Source of the DNA: Candidatus Lindowiibacteriota bacterium
GTDB lineage: Bacteria > Lindowbacteria > 2-12-FULL-62-27
DNA: 19,039 bases
Reading direction: 5' to 3'
Assembly (NCBI GenBank): GCA_023249255.1
Contig: JAHFCY010000034.1
Location: 1-19,039, forward strand
In this document: positions 12,001-15,520 of the stretch, piece after piece
Position numbering within the stretch: position 1 is the first letter of the stretch
How the letters are laid out: each line of letters opens with the position of its first letter
Notes under the pieces: model-generated
What the model was told of the DNA's origin: nothing
The model's input: the letters and a program-made list of their open reading frames with translations, nothing else
Database searches by the model: none
Program-made: the position numbers and the translations under genes

Positions 12001-12087
12001 TTGACAGCCGATCCCCAGGCGGTCTTGGAAGTTCGGGACACTTTGGACAAAATCGTTCTGATATACGGCCGGCTCTTTTCCAAATAA
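1..12087 (+). CDS. Giant modular Ig-like / HhH / TSP3 repeat protein, presumably extracellular (5' end outside window)
   Basis: The frame is open from base 1, so the gene starts upstream; the TTG at 37 is only the first start-like codon. At least 4,028 codons are visible, ending TAA at 12085. Domains in order (nt): four CARDB/Ig-like domains (about 160-1533) with a proline-rich linker (PSPPPGPPPG) near 1230; a FlgD-type Ig domain (about 1540-1890; EWDGRDAAGDPVPEGNY); a Tyr/Ser-rich linker; OmpL47/Ig-like modules (signature GxHTLxYxSxDxxGNxE) with three HhH-TSP3-HhH blocks (1984-10790); a glutamine-amidotransferase-like domain (about 10800-11490); a beta-rich domain; a charged helical tail (about 11840-12087). 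The only cysteines I noticed are one near 1612 and one pair per TSP3 repeat, as in an exported protein with local disulfides. No LPXTG motif, C-terminal membrane helix or autotransporter barrel is visible. The signal peptide, if any, lies outside the window. A role in adhesion or surface structure is inference. Confidence 0.9.
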   Translation, partial: NKSTLQPFDSVSLILQVVVPASAVGGEQAAVVVSGRSADPAVSDAVTGNIFVGSAPDVRVTNLEVQNANVAPGSGNRVQNRAIKNAGPTAVNNVEALTEVRNPSGTVILSQLINIGTLGGGQEVLNIGGNLDIPATTLTDTGTYLVTLTARTTSGLMLDSMSVAFVVSGLSIDQFALTPANDVFQTGSTAKFKLDIKNTGSSTRYRVNVTVSDTAPISTIFTETRTIATGQTDKFTAANGLQFDLTITVPLGQLSATATLEQDTGTGFSVLERSQVLFFHGNIEVVSVSTARQTYLQGETVAVTANISNASNAAIPGVSVVFEVRDPAGILKKLDTVSVGSVPKKSNQNVTFSFALSNTAAIGAYTVTARALVNGIQHHEKTGSFSVADLFSITAFTLSPPEAEIVDEDADPSPPPGPPPGFQADFTIRNNGAFDTYAFPHVFVAFPNGLDSVQIQPPPVSKLIQTANDKTWNNQRLVFSPRNLGTYQLILDVADADTKVRARTSRTFQIKHGVDVYDLIAMPSHIEPAGIPGDTTQICYFVDVVGSQNKGDTTYVRVVAVSDSTEVRRLSSAPLFNGMKGGDPPLEVEVEWDGRDAAGDPVPEGNYQIIAFAQTTNSDTDEESTLVEIELYSEAVYPQSYSYSYSPTTLEFSPTLYESSLPPRTTLVLGDPKFVRPSDSATYVTAATSLIFTAVDDSAVVGDSAGVGVAKTEVAVDSALFAQVTGPVTLQGLGAVAEGRHNVFYKSTDKESHEEFPRLSILYIDATRPTTTTAHNPVVNANGWNNSDVTVTLSATDPALADGSNSGSGVKETRIGVDGAAPSAGTAATLVSEGIHTLGFYSIDNVGNTEATKSDTVKIDKTKPSLTATKTPVPNAQGWNNSAVTVSYAAVDTLSGIDTTQSDFSADVLSAEGIGQSASATAVDLAGNQATVTVSNINIDSTAPGTQLTIGDPKFVSGLTYIRDNTLLTLTATDNLSGVAKTEFRVDSGTFAAGTALRIATEGLHTIGFGSTDTAGNVEAEKSAQVVVDTTPPESTLNLDGQKFLSDSPVQGATTSSGVTFTQREAQLVLEMANQLSFRELDDEVPLATDEATNIVAARPILNIPALDAVSQVGATALTALRKFSSAYDTTIRPGGEFAKGVSFLPKQRAIILGFVNNATSAELQKVSGIGSTTANSIIANRPYPNLGKLANIVTSVTTLTNLSKFVVIAATSPDFDKDGITDTADNCRYDSNPAQSDVDGDAIGDVCDIVHMADGVPFTLPEAQGVLNVANTYTQDSLAAISGMDAAKAQSVVGARSINTLSALSNISGIDTLTIRRLRLVVSGEQTPAENLVYVAPSTTLRVTAEDAGAGVDKIKTKLDAGLFEEVAARQVSSETQHTLLYQSIDKLGNVEVPEALIFVVDATKPALTVTVNGKQARTSTGTLVTAAPTSFTATASDPPIGGFSGAGLKLLRQTLDGSTIETGGTGLTVSVSAEGSHTIQFHAEDNVGNASDSAFSFIVDATGPQVTIHSPQAGITFADKRDTIVIDVSAADLDPAPKLTMHLRDEEEGNTVAVVVGQKIDPATLDDGQWSLVVAAEDWVGNRTTAESGRFTVSHDIAPPRTTFSIGTPKTERGPDVYVTAATPITFSAEDDLLTPGDRAGFGVARIEISVDGETFTPFTAPIFLTGKDGVHRIAYRAIDVVGNVETTREITPILDNTPPLSELSISTPFYLSNFILDRGETVAGVVFSSNEAATVLEMANVLSVRLLDFEVNLASDAVSNIVAARPILTLAQLDAVREVGQSALQALKDFVPTYLTYIKPGGDVSSGVTFSPAQLAKTLAFVNTASASQLDQVSGIGTTTRDAILSARPFLDIASLDAIVTTTVLRNLRDFPVTLSSAQDSDSDGIVDSLDNCPYIRNSDQKDIDSDGIGDICDLAIVVEGVEFTEEAASAALSFVNSASKETLERVPAIDPVKAGNIIAARPFATLQALAAVPLIGPETLRDLKLFVGGTPATDTGLLYVSEETLMRVTAEDSLAGVREVQTELDRSGLAADSEKTAFSEGIHILAYRSIDLFGNTEDTRNQIFASDNTPPTIAIQVVGGQVEGGLLLGTVIRSTTDIVAEATDPTLPAGPSGSMFGVSFLPGSGIRSLTLDVSGTVSDVVAPFRLNQRGTQLIRLEATDFVDNAQVLERRFTVDDSGPAVVQDTPLAGRIFAAGRDRISIEFRVIDDFDPSPAVIGATLVHSAGETIPVSNGDRIDALMLSMGSWTLVVQAKDWLDNTSQATFGPFRVVHDAQPPRTTLTLGGPVFVRASDSAAYVSATTPLTFSAVDDFETVGDSAGSGVVKIEVAVDTGLFTSVTDPVTLAGLGAGAEGKRTLTYRATDREGNVEVNRLSILYIDATAPVTMASKTPSPNANSWNSTDVTVALSATDPALSDVSNSGSGVKETRLGIDGTPPAPYSGVTTLSAEGIHTLDFFSVDNIGNTEPMKVDSVKIDKTAPTIAAARSPAAGPGGWNNTAVTVTYSASDTPSGIDTAASDLAADVLATEGANQSASGTAVDMAGNSATATVSSINIDLTAPVTQLAIGDPKFVAGQTYVRDSTPFTLTATDARSGVAKTEFRLDGGAFKTGASFTIPTEGPHLIGFRSTDTAGNVETEKTSQVVVDTTAPESTLNLDGPKFLSDSPVQGAVTTSGVAFTQRQAQLVIELVNTVTFRVLNDEAKLASDAAKNIVAARTITSISALDAVSQVGSSTLTSLRTFADTYESVIRPGGEVVKSVIFAPKQRAIILGFVNRAISKELQLVGQIGETTATTIISNRPYPDLGKLASIVSSAVLKNLSTYSPVLASTADTDADGIKDASDNCPYDSNTAQIDVDGDGIGDFCDVAHLAGGVLFGLSEAQGVLNVVNTYTQGALSGISGMDAQKAQNVVAARPIANLATLANVSGIDTLTLRRLRLVVSGEQTPAENLVYVAPSTTLRVTAEDAGAGVDKIKTKLDAGTFDEVAARQVTTETQHTILYQSIDKLGNTEVPEALVFMVDATKPALTVMVNGKQARNSSNTLITAASATFSATAGDPPIGVFSGSGLKTLRRTLDGTPTETSNSSLTTTMPAEGNHAIQFHAEDNVGNGSDSAFNFVVDASGPQITIRSPAAGSVFIAKRDSIVIDATATDLDPAPLVTMYLRDEEEGNTVPVVQGQRIEPLSIDDGKWSLVVTAADWVGNATTTETGPFEVIHDIQPPMTTLVVGDPKFVRGSDGSIYLTAATPLPFTAVDDLVIVGDGEGLGVSKIDVAVDSSGFVTVTAPVTLGGLGTGTEGKHTLFYRATDIIGNVESTRLFILYIDATPPLTAFAQLPLANDSGWNNTPVTVTLDATDPALSDGSNSGSGVKETRLGIDGVVPGLYTGSTNIASEGIHALAFFSADNVGNTESTKTATLKIDLTAPVTALSIGVPKVIDGRTFVTSATPFTLTATDTLAGVAKTEFRLDGGTFTTGTSFTVPPPEGSRTIGFRSTDVAANVESERSAVVIVDNTAPRTSLSVDISDTTGTVLIPESLITLSAVDGGVIPVGLDRIIYSVDGETIQTYSSPFSVSSVGSHTLTYQASDRLGNVEPPRTFQFTTKSALASGKSVSFTPRVLAWLNDGETGANVTVLKSILDSAPILLYDVVEHPDSFVSRMRTDSYNVYLIVGNARQLKKTQEWELSERIRMGDGLISSFMDWIGLPVHDEGEHGGAGGKDVRASKNLLGVEADGEHAEKDLKLALRGDAIPYVGEYLTAGRTKRVRALAGTAVGDGFVTPSGQDKEPEPTVVSNAFGNGHTVFFAFDVGLSSTPSNAGPTGSLIRAALQKVTPVREIFIPDGRAAVAIGVQSLVVQLDLAVRIEEVLPAGASVVNKLDGDVQGNAIIWNLTLDANESDTVHYVLGLPDAGGATVTTVADVSYLVRGNYILLVRLDLSITTEKDLPNLLDQAIDQFNKITVTDPQDRIKVEKALEELQRQRSHPPAAVEEAGAAIERALEIVRDLDGLTADPQAVLEVRDTLDKIVLIYGRLFSK
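1984..4800 (+). repeat. Super-repeat copy A (2817 bp, in-frame)
   Basis: This is the first copy of a 939-codon internal duplication. It begins at the PPRTTLVLGDPKF motif. It holds four OmpL47/Ig-like modules (starting near 1984, 2302, 2587 and 2827; two carry GWNN), an HhH-TSP3-HhH block (3172-3969), and three further Ig-like modules containing GEQTPAENLVYVAP, VNGKQAR and LRDEEEGNTV. The second copy starts at 6835. Almost every module has a clear counterpart 4851 bp downstream. Confidence 0.9.
3172..3969 (+). other. HhH-HhH-TSP3-HhH block 1 (domain region in the giant protein)
   Basis: There are three ComEA-like helix-hairpin-helix units with the pattern 'FxxxxAxxVLxxxN...L..V.GI....A..IIAARP...L..L..V..I....L..L'. 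They lie at about 3172-3390, 3430-3630 and 3766-3969. Between units two and three sits a TSP3/EF-hand-like calcium motif (3643-3747, from DFDKDGITD to GDVCD) with two cysteines. The central hairpins read VSGIGSTTANSIIANRP and ISGMDAAKAQSVVGAR. In known families HhH units contact the DNA backbone or act as protein interaction modules; which applies here is unknown. Confidence 0.75.
4801..6834 (+). repeat. Super-repeat copy B (2034 bp, shortened)
   Basis: This copy starts with PPRTTFSIGTPK and follows the order of copy A. It passes from the first Ig-like module (to about 5100) directly to the HhH/TSP3 block (5182-5973), so the three following Ig modules of copy A are missing. From the repeat start to the HhH block is 387 bp here against 1197 bp in copy A. 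After the block, the distance to the next repeat is nearly the same (1647 against 1620 bp). It is more diverged in sequence than A and A' are from each other. Confidence 0.85.
5182..5973 (+). other. HhH-HhH-TSP3-HhH block 2 (domain region in the giant protein)
   Basis: This is the same three-HhH arrangement in copy B. Hairpins include VSGIGTTTRDAILSARP, and IVAARP and IIAARP motifs recur. The TSP3 motif is at 5647-5751 (DSDSDGIVDSLDNC to DSDGIGDICD). It is the best-formed of the three calcium loops, with Asp at the expected alternate positions. Confidence 0.75.
6835..9651 (+). repeat. Super-repeat copy A' (2817 bp, in-frame)
   Basis: This is the second full copy, starting at PPRTTLTLGGPVF. 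It has the same module order and exactly the same length as the copy at 1984-4800. There are two one-codon indels that cancel: one extra codon in the segment near 7310-7350 (IDGTPPAPYSG against VDGAAPSAG) and one fewer before the TSP3 repeat near 8440-8490. Parts such as GEQTPAENLVYVAPSTTL are identical in protein sequence. Confidence 0.9.
8026..8820 (+). other. HhH-HhH-TSP3-HhH block 3 (domain region in the giant protein)
   Basis: This is the same arrangement in copy A'. The first unit contains NIVAARTITSISALDAVSQV, the second VGQIGETTATTIISNRP and the third ISGMDAQKAQNVVAARP. The TSP3 motif is at 8494-8598 (DTDADGIKDASDNC to DVDGDGIGDFCD). Confidence 0.75.
9652..10530 (+). repeat. Super-repeat copy C (partial, lacks HhH/TSP3 block)
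   Basis: This starts with PPMTTLVVGDPKFVRG and keeps the first Ig module (9652-9978), one GWNN module (to about 10254) and the LSIGVPKV module (to about 10530). The second GWNN module and everything from the HhH block onward are absent. A further, more divergent Ig-like module (about 10531-10790) leads into the C-terminal domains. Confidence 0.8.
10801..11490 (+). other. Glutamine-amidotransferase-like (Rossmann-type) domain near the C-terminus of the giant protein
   Basis: The stretch begins with PRVLAWLNDGETGANVTVL, followed by a YDVVEHPDSF strand/turn and SYNVYLIVGN. It ends with GNGHTVFFAFDVGLSSTP and an alpha-helix. This pattern resembles the non-catalytic class I glutamine-amidotransferase-like fold found at the ends of large bacterial secreted proteins, where the final 'G.G.vv.fafd.gls' strand is typical. 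I see no nucleophilic cysteine, so enzymatic amidotransferase activity is unlikely. The assignment is by sequence pattern only. Confidence 0.5.
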
Positions 12088-12088
12088 G

Positions 12089-12853
12089 ATGTCGTTCTCG
12101 CGACAAGGCAGAAAATACAAGTTTCCTCCGGTCGTTGAGGCGTTGGCGGAGGTCCACTTCGAGAGCGCCGAGTTTGATCCGACGTTGCCCGGCATATTTT
12201 ACGAGGCGATACGAGGAGACTTTCCAACCAAACAGCAAATAGAGACTTTGGGCGTTCAACTCATGACTTCCGGCGGCGAACAGATGGCGGCTGTTAAAAA
12301 GGGGCAACCCACGATCCGATTTTTGAGCGCGGATGGAAGCCGGGCCGTGCAGATCGGATCCGGTGTCATCTCCGTCCATCAGATGCGGCCCTATCCGCAG
12401 TTCAAAGACTGGTTGCCAACGTTTGAAAAGGTGTTTGGCCAGTACGTCAACATCATCGGTAGTCCAAGCGTCAAACAAGTCACGATTCGATATTTGAATG
12501 AAATTAAAATTCCGGCAAAAGAACAGACAATAAACATGGGGCCGTATTTTGGGCTATATCCTCAAGTCCCCAAAACGTTGGGAGAACAACATAATCAGTT
12601 TGTGCTTCGCATTGAATTGATTCCGCCGATTCCACGGCATTACCTGCTGGCAACGTTCGGCACGGCGCCGAAACCGTCCCCCACCGCAGCCGCATTCGCT
12701 CTGGATTTATACGATCAAATCCAGTTTCCATCGGGTCTTCCTTGCTCTAAAGTTATGGATATGGTTAAAGAGGCGCATGGCAATGTCGAATGGGGGTTTG
12801 AGGGGATAATTACGGACGAGTTGAGACGAATTTTTAAGGAGGAAAAACGTTGA
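12089..12853 (+). CDS. TIGR04255 family protein
   Basis: 254 residues, near the usual size of this family. It carries the family's N-terminal pattern (YKFPPVVEALAEVHF, residues 10-24), the central RFLS (77-80) with HQMRPYPQFKDW (97-108), and IRYLNEI (133-139). The molecular function of TIGR04255 is not known; members are sporadically distributed, which suggests an accessory gene. The ATG lies one base after the TAA of the giant gene, with no clear Shine-Dalgarno sequence before it, so it may be translated by coupling or from an internal promoter. Its end overlaps the next start (TTGA), which points to a three-gene unit with the antitoxin-like and PIN genes. No signal peptide or membrane segment is seen, so it is probably cytoplasmic. 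Confidence 0.8.
   Translation: MSFSRQGRKYKFPPVVEALAEVHFESAEFDPTLPGIFYEAIRGDFPTKQQIETLGVQLMTSGGEQMAAVKKGQPTIRFLSADGSRAVQIGSGVISVHQMRPYPQFKDWLPTFEKVFGQYVNIIGSPSVKQVTIRYLNEIKIPAKEQTINMGPYFGLYPQVPKTLGEQHNQFVLRIELIPPIPRHYLLATFGTAPKPSPTAAAFALDLYDQIQFPSGLPCSKVMDMVKEAHGNVEWGFEGIITDELRRIFKEEKR
12836..12842 (+). promoter_or_regulatory. Strong Shine-Dalgarno sequence for the antitoxin-like gene
   Basis: AAGGAGG lies 7 nt upstream of the TTG at 12850, inside the last codons of the TIGR04255 gene. It is a near-perfect match to the anti-Shine-Dalgarno sequence. It supports the TTG start and the TTGA stop/start overlap. Confidence 0.8.
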
Positions 12854-13095
12854 TCCCGGACCTGTTGGATCAGGCGCTTGTTTCATACAGCGGCGTAGTG
12901 TCCGAAAAGCTCGTTTCCGAAATCACCCGCCTTTTGTCCGTAGGCCAGGACATACGCCCTCTGGTGTCCGAGCGGCCGCGCGGGAGCGGGTTGCGGCTCA
13001 CCTCTCTTAAAGGACTGGGAAAGGACATTTGGAAAGATGGGAACGCCCAGCAATACGTCGACGGATTGAGAGATGAATGGCATCGCCGTCCCTAA
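12850..13095 (+). CDS. Small antitoxin-like protein upstream of a PIN-domain gene
   Basis: 81 residues, starting at a TTG with an excellent Shine-Dalgarno sequence; the start overlaps the previous stop by 4 nt. I do not recognise the N-terminal part (helical, LLDQALVSYSGVVSEKLVSE). The C-terminal part (residues about 50-80) ends in KDIWKDGNAQQYVDGLRDEW. That resembles the toxin-wrapping tail of VapB-type antitoxins, which commonly end with an 'xYvxxLRxEWdr'-like segment. No ribbon-helix-helix or AbrB DNA-binding motif is evident. Its coding end overlaps the PIN gene by 19 nt, the usual geometry of antitoxin followed by toxin. The antitoxin role is inferred from the tail and the position. Confidence 0.6.
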   Translation: MIPDLLDQALVSYSGVVSEKLVSEITRLLSVGQDIRPLVSERPRGSGLRLTSLKGLGKDIWKDGNAQQYVDGLRDEWHRRP

Positions 13096-13538
13096 AAAAT
13101 TCATTGGCCGGGAAGAACCGAATCTTCTTGGACACCGTGGCAATTATTTACTACATCGAGGACAATCCCAAATACCGACCCATTTTGGATCCCCTTTTTG
13201 AAACCATTGAAAGCGGAATAAGGAAAGCCGCTTCATCCTACATCACGCTGGTCGAAGTGTTGATCAAGCCGCTCCGACTCAAAAATACGCTCCTGGCGCA
13301 AACTTACAAGGACACGCTTTTGGCGGGTGGCTTGAACATTGAAGCCATCGAAAAGAATATCGCCGTGTTGACGGCCGAAATCCGCGCCCAATACAACATT
13401 CGCGTCCCAGACGCGATTCAGGTGGCGCATGCCATTATGTTCAATTCCGACGCCTTCGTCACCAACGACCGGAAAATACAGGCCGTCCACGACCGCATAC
13501 CGGTAATCATTCTGGACGATGAACTGGAGAAGTTGTGA
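13077..13538 (+). CDS. PIN-domain protein, probable VapC-like toxin ribonuclease
   Basis: 153 residues, a typical VapC size. The PIN acidic residues are in place: D19 in IFLDT, E60 in ITLVEVL, D112 in VPDAIQVAHA and D131 in FVTNDRK. In known PIN nucleases these bind Mg/Mn and cleave RNA. The ATG at 13077 overlaps the antitoxin-like gene by 19 nt; a TTG at 13104 (LAGKNR), just before the first strand, is an alternative start. The fold appears intact, ending with PVIILDDEL. Targets cannot be read from the sequence. It probably forms a toxin-antitoxin unit with the gene upstream; whether the TIGR04255 protein takes part is unknown. Confidence 0.82.
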   Translation: MASPSLKNSLAGKNRIFLDTVAIIYYIEDNPKYRPILDPLFETIESGIRKAASSYITLVEVLIKPLRLKNTLLAQTYKDTLLAGGLNIEAIEKNIAVLTAEIRAQYNIRVPDAIQVAHAIMFNSDAFVTNDRKIQAVHDRIPVIILDDELEKL

Positions 13539-13560
13539 TCCACCTGTACAGAGACATATA

Positions 13561-15465
13561 ATGCCTAAACGAAGGCTAATAGATAATGTTCATAAGGGCA
13601 AACATCGAGAGTCACCAAAATCATTCTGGGCATTATGCGCACAACAGTTGACAAATGTGTTTTCTCAGATTGCTGACGACCCAGACCTACTTGCCAAATG
13701 CTATAGCCCCATTCGTAGTAGGGATTTCGACGAGGAATTCATCGTCGAAATAACAACAGGCATCCCCGCAGCTCTTTTCTGCCGAAAGGGCATGTTACCT
13801 GTAGAATTTATGTCTAAAAATATTCAGTTGCCAGCCCGCCAGCAGCTTTATCTCATCGTTAACGATGTGGGTGGAGGAAAATCGACCTATGTGCATCATT
13901 ACTTTAGCATCGGCGTCGGTGACTATGGGATTCGTGACAAGGTTGATGGCATTATAGTGAATTTGAGATTGGAAGATGCGCTGGAAGAAATACGGACTGA
14001 GGGCATATACAATTATATACAGCAAAAAATTCACGAGCATCTCAGCAAACGTTATCCAGAAATCTCGGCGCCAGGCGTGGAGATGGCTTTGAAAATATTT
14101 AAAGAGGAATTCGCGCCATATGCTGGCATTCTGAAGCACAAGAAGCAACGAGGGAGAGAGAAATATGAAGACTATGTAATCGACAAATTGGATAAATCAT
14201 TTATTCCCGATCTCCACGTCTTCAACAAGGCTCGGATTCGATTTATTCAGAGGGGGAAAAAGCGCAATATTTTCGTTGTGCTCGATAATGTGGATCATTA
14301 CGGAAGGAAGATACAGGAGAAAATATTCAACCTCAGTATGAACATATCTGGCGAGTTTGGAGTTAGTATCATCATGTGCGCGCGCGACTACACTATACCC
14401 AGGGCCTTACGCCATCTCTCACTATCCGCGTTTGATCCTCGCTTTTTACATTTGGCACTACCAGATCCAAAAAGCATTTTACAGAAAAGGGTTACATATC
14501 TCATCGAGAACGATCTGATCGGCAATCTGTTTAAAAGAATCGGCAAGGACCAAGTAGAGTTCCATAGCGCGTCAGGAAAGTCATATACCTTCGATAAACG
14601 AAAGCTGACAAGTGAGTTTCAGACAATTCTTGATACATTGGTTGATAACCCTAAGATTATTGCGATGCTCGAAGGACTTTCGAATTTCGATATGAGAGCA
14701 ATGTTAAAGTTGACGAAAGTGGCCCTATCATCTGGCTACTTACTTCCCGATGATCGCGAAGGGAAAGATATTCGCCCAACGGATTTTCTCCGAGCACTTA
14801 TGTGTGGAAACAATCCCTACTATTTCCCAGAGGACGAGGAAACGGCGATATTAAATCTATTCGATAATAATGACAGGGATTACGAGGGGAATAATCTGAT
14901 TCGTTTAAGAACCCTTCAGGTCGTTGATCTACTTGGGAAGACTGCCGACGTCGAGGCCGTTGTAAAATATATGGAAAATTTTCAATATTCCAAAAATAAG
15001 GTAATAGACGTTTTGCAGACATTTCTCCACAGTGGTCATGTGACCTCTCCGTTTCACGAGGGTGTGGATATTGTTAAGGATGACATCACGGTTATAGCCT
15101 TAACCCATTCGGGTAAGTACTATTTAGATGAATTAATATTTCATGGACGATATTTGGATGAGGTGCGTATTGCGACTAACATGGACGATGACATTGCGGA
15201 TAAAATAAAAAAACTATCGGACGATGGAATGGATTTGAAAAAAACTAAAATCGAGAGAGTGGCGGCGCGACTTACCGCAACAAAACTATTTATAGAAGTG
15301 TTGGAGAGTGAAGAGCGGTTGGAGGAAGCAAGAATAGGTGGGTCTAATAATAACAAGGCTCTCGAAAATTATAAAAAGGTGAAGGGAATCATCAATAAGA
15401 TAAAAACAAAATATGATGATGCGGCCTGTGGAATATTGGATTGGGTAAGAGGCAATCCCGATTGA
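13561..15465 (+). CDS. P-loop ATPase of STAND/AAA type with winged-helix-like C-terminal part
   Basis: 634 residues from the ATG at 13561. An in-frame ATG at 13519 would overlap the PIN gene by 20 nt and add an unconvincing leader, so I prefer 13561, although its Shine-Dalgarno sequence is weak. The Walker A motif is at residues 101-109 (NDVGGGKST), with Asn where the first Gly is usual. Walker B is VVLDNVD (239-245), with Asn instead of the catalytic Glu or Asp after the Asp. A sensor-like strand follows (SIIMCARD, 269-276), as in STAND and related NTPases. A helical middle is followed by a winged-helix-like unit (about 450-525, ending VIALTHSGKYYL) and a charged alpha-helical end. There is no membrane segment. 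The gene is visibly AT-richer than the giant and pil genes, suggesting horizontal transfer. A signalling or defence role is inferred from this architecture and the neighbours. Confidence 0.7.
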   Translation: MPKRRLIDNVHKGKHRESPKSFWALCAQQLTNVFSQIADDPDLLAKCYSPIRSRDFDEEFIVEITTGIPAALFCRKGMLPVEFMSKNIQLPARQQLYLIVNDVGGGKSTYVHHYFSIGVGDYGIRDKVDGIIVNLRLEDALEEIRTEGIYNYIQQKIHEHLSKRYPEISAPGVEMALKIFKEEFAPYAGILKHKKQRGREKYEDYVIDKLDKSFIPDLHVFNKARIRFIQRGKKRNIFVVLDNVDHYGRKIQEKIFNLSMNISGEFGVSIIMCARDYTIPRALRHLSLSAFDPRFLHLALPDPKSILQKRVTYLIENDLIGNLFKRIGKDQVEFHSASGKSYTFDKRKLTSEFQTILDTLVDNPKIIAMLEGLSNFDMRAMLKLTKVALSSGYLLPDDREGKDIRPTDFLRALMCGNNPYYFPEDEETAILNLFDNNDRDYEGNNLIRLRTLQVVDLLGKTADVEAVVKYMENFQYSKNKVIDVLQTFLHSGHVTSPFHEGVDIVKDDITVIALTHSGKYYLDELIFHGRYLDEVRIATNMDDDIADKIKKLSDDGMDLKKTKIERVAARLTATKLFIEVLESEERLEEARIGGSNNNKALENYKKVKGIINKIKTKYDDAACGILDWVRGNPD

Positions 15466-15520
15466 TGCGTATTCGCCGCCGCGCTAACTTTCGACGAGTT
15501 GAGAATGGGGCACAACTTTT

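Noticed and set aside
13519-13560. Upstream ATG extending the ATPase by 14 residues
   Set aside because: It overlaps the end of the PIN gene by 20 nt, and the added residues look like out-of-frame translation. The ATG at 13561 fits better.
15466-15520. Bidirectional terminator between the convergent ATPase and kinase genes
   Set aside because: Only a very short stem (AACT/AGTT around 15486-15500) without a U-tract can be seen. This is too weak to call.
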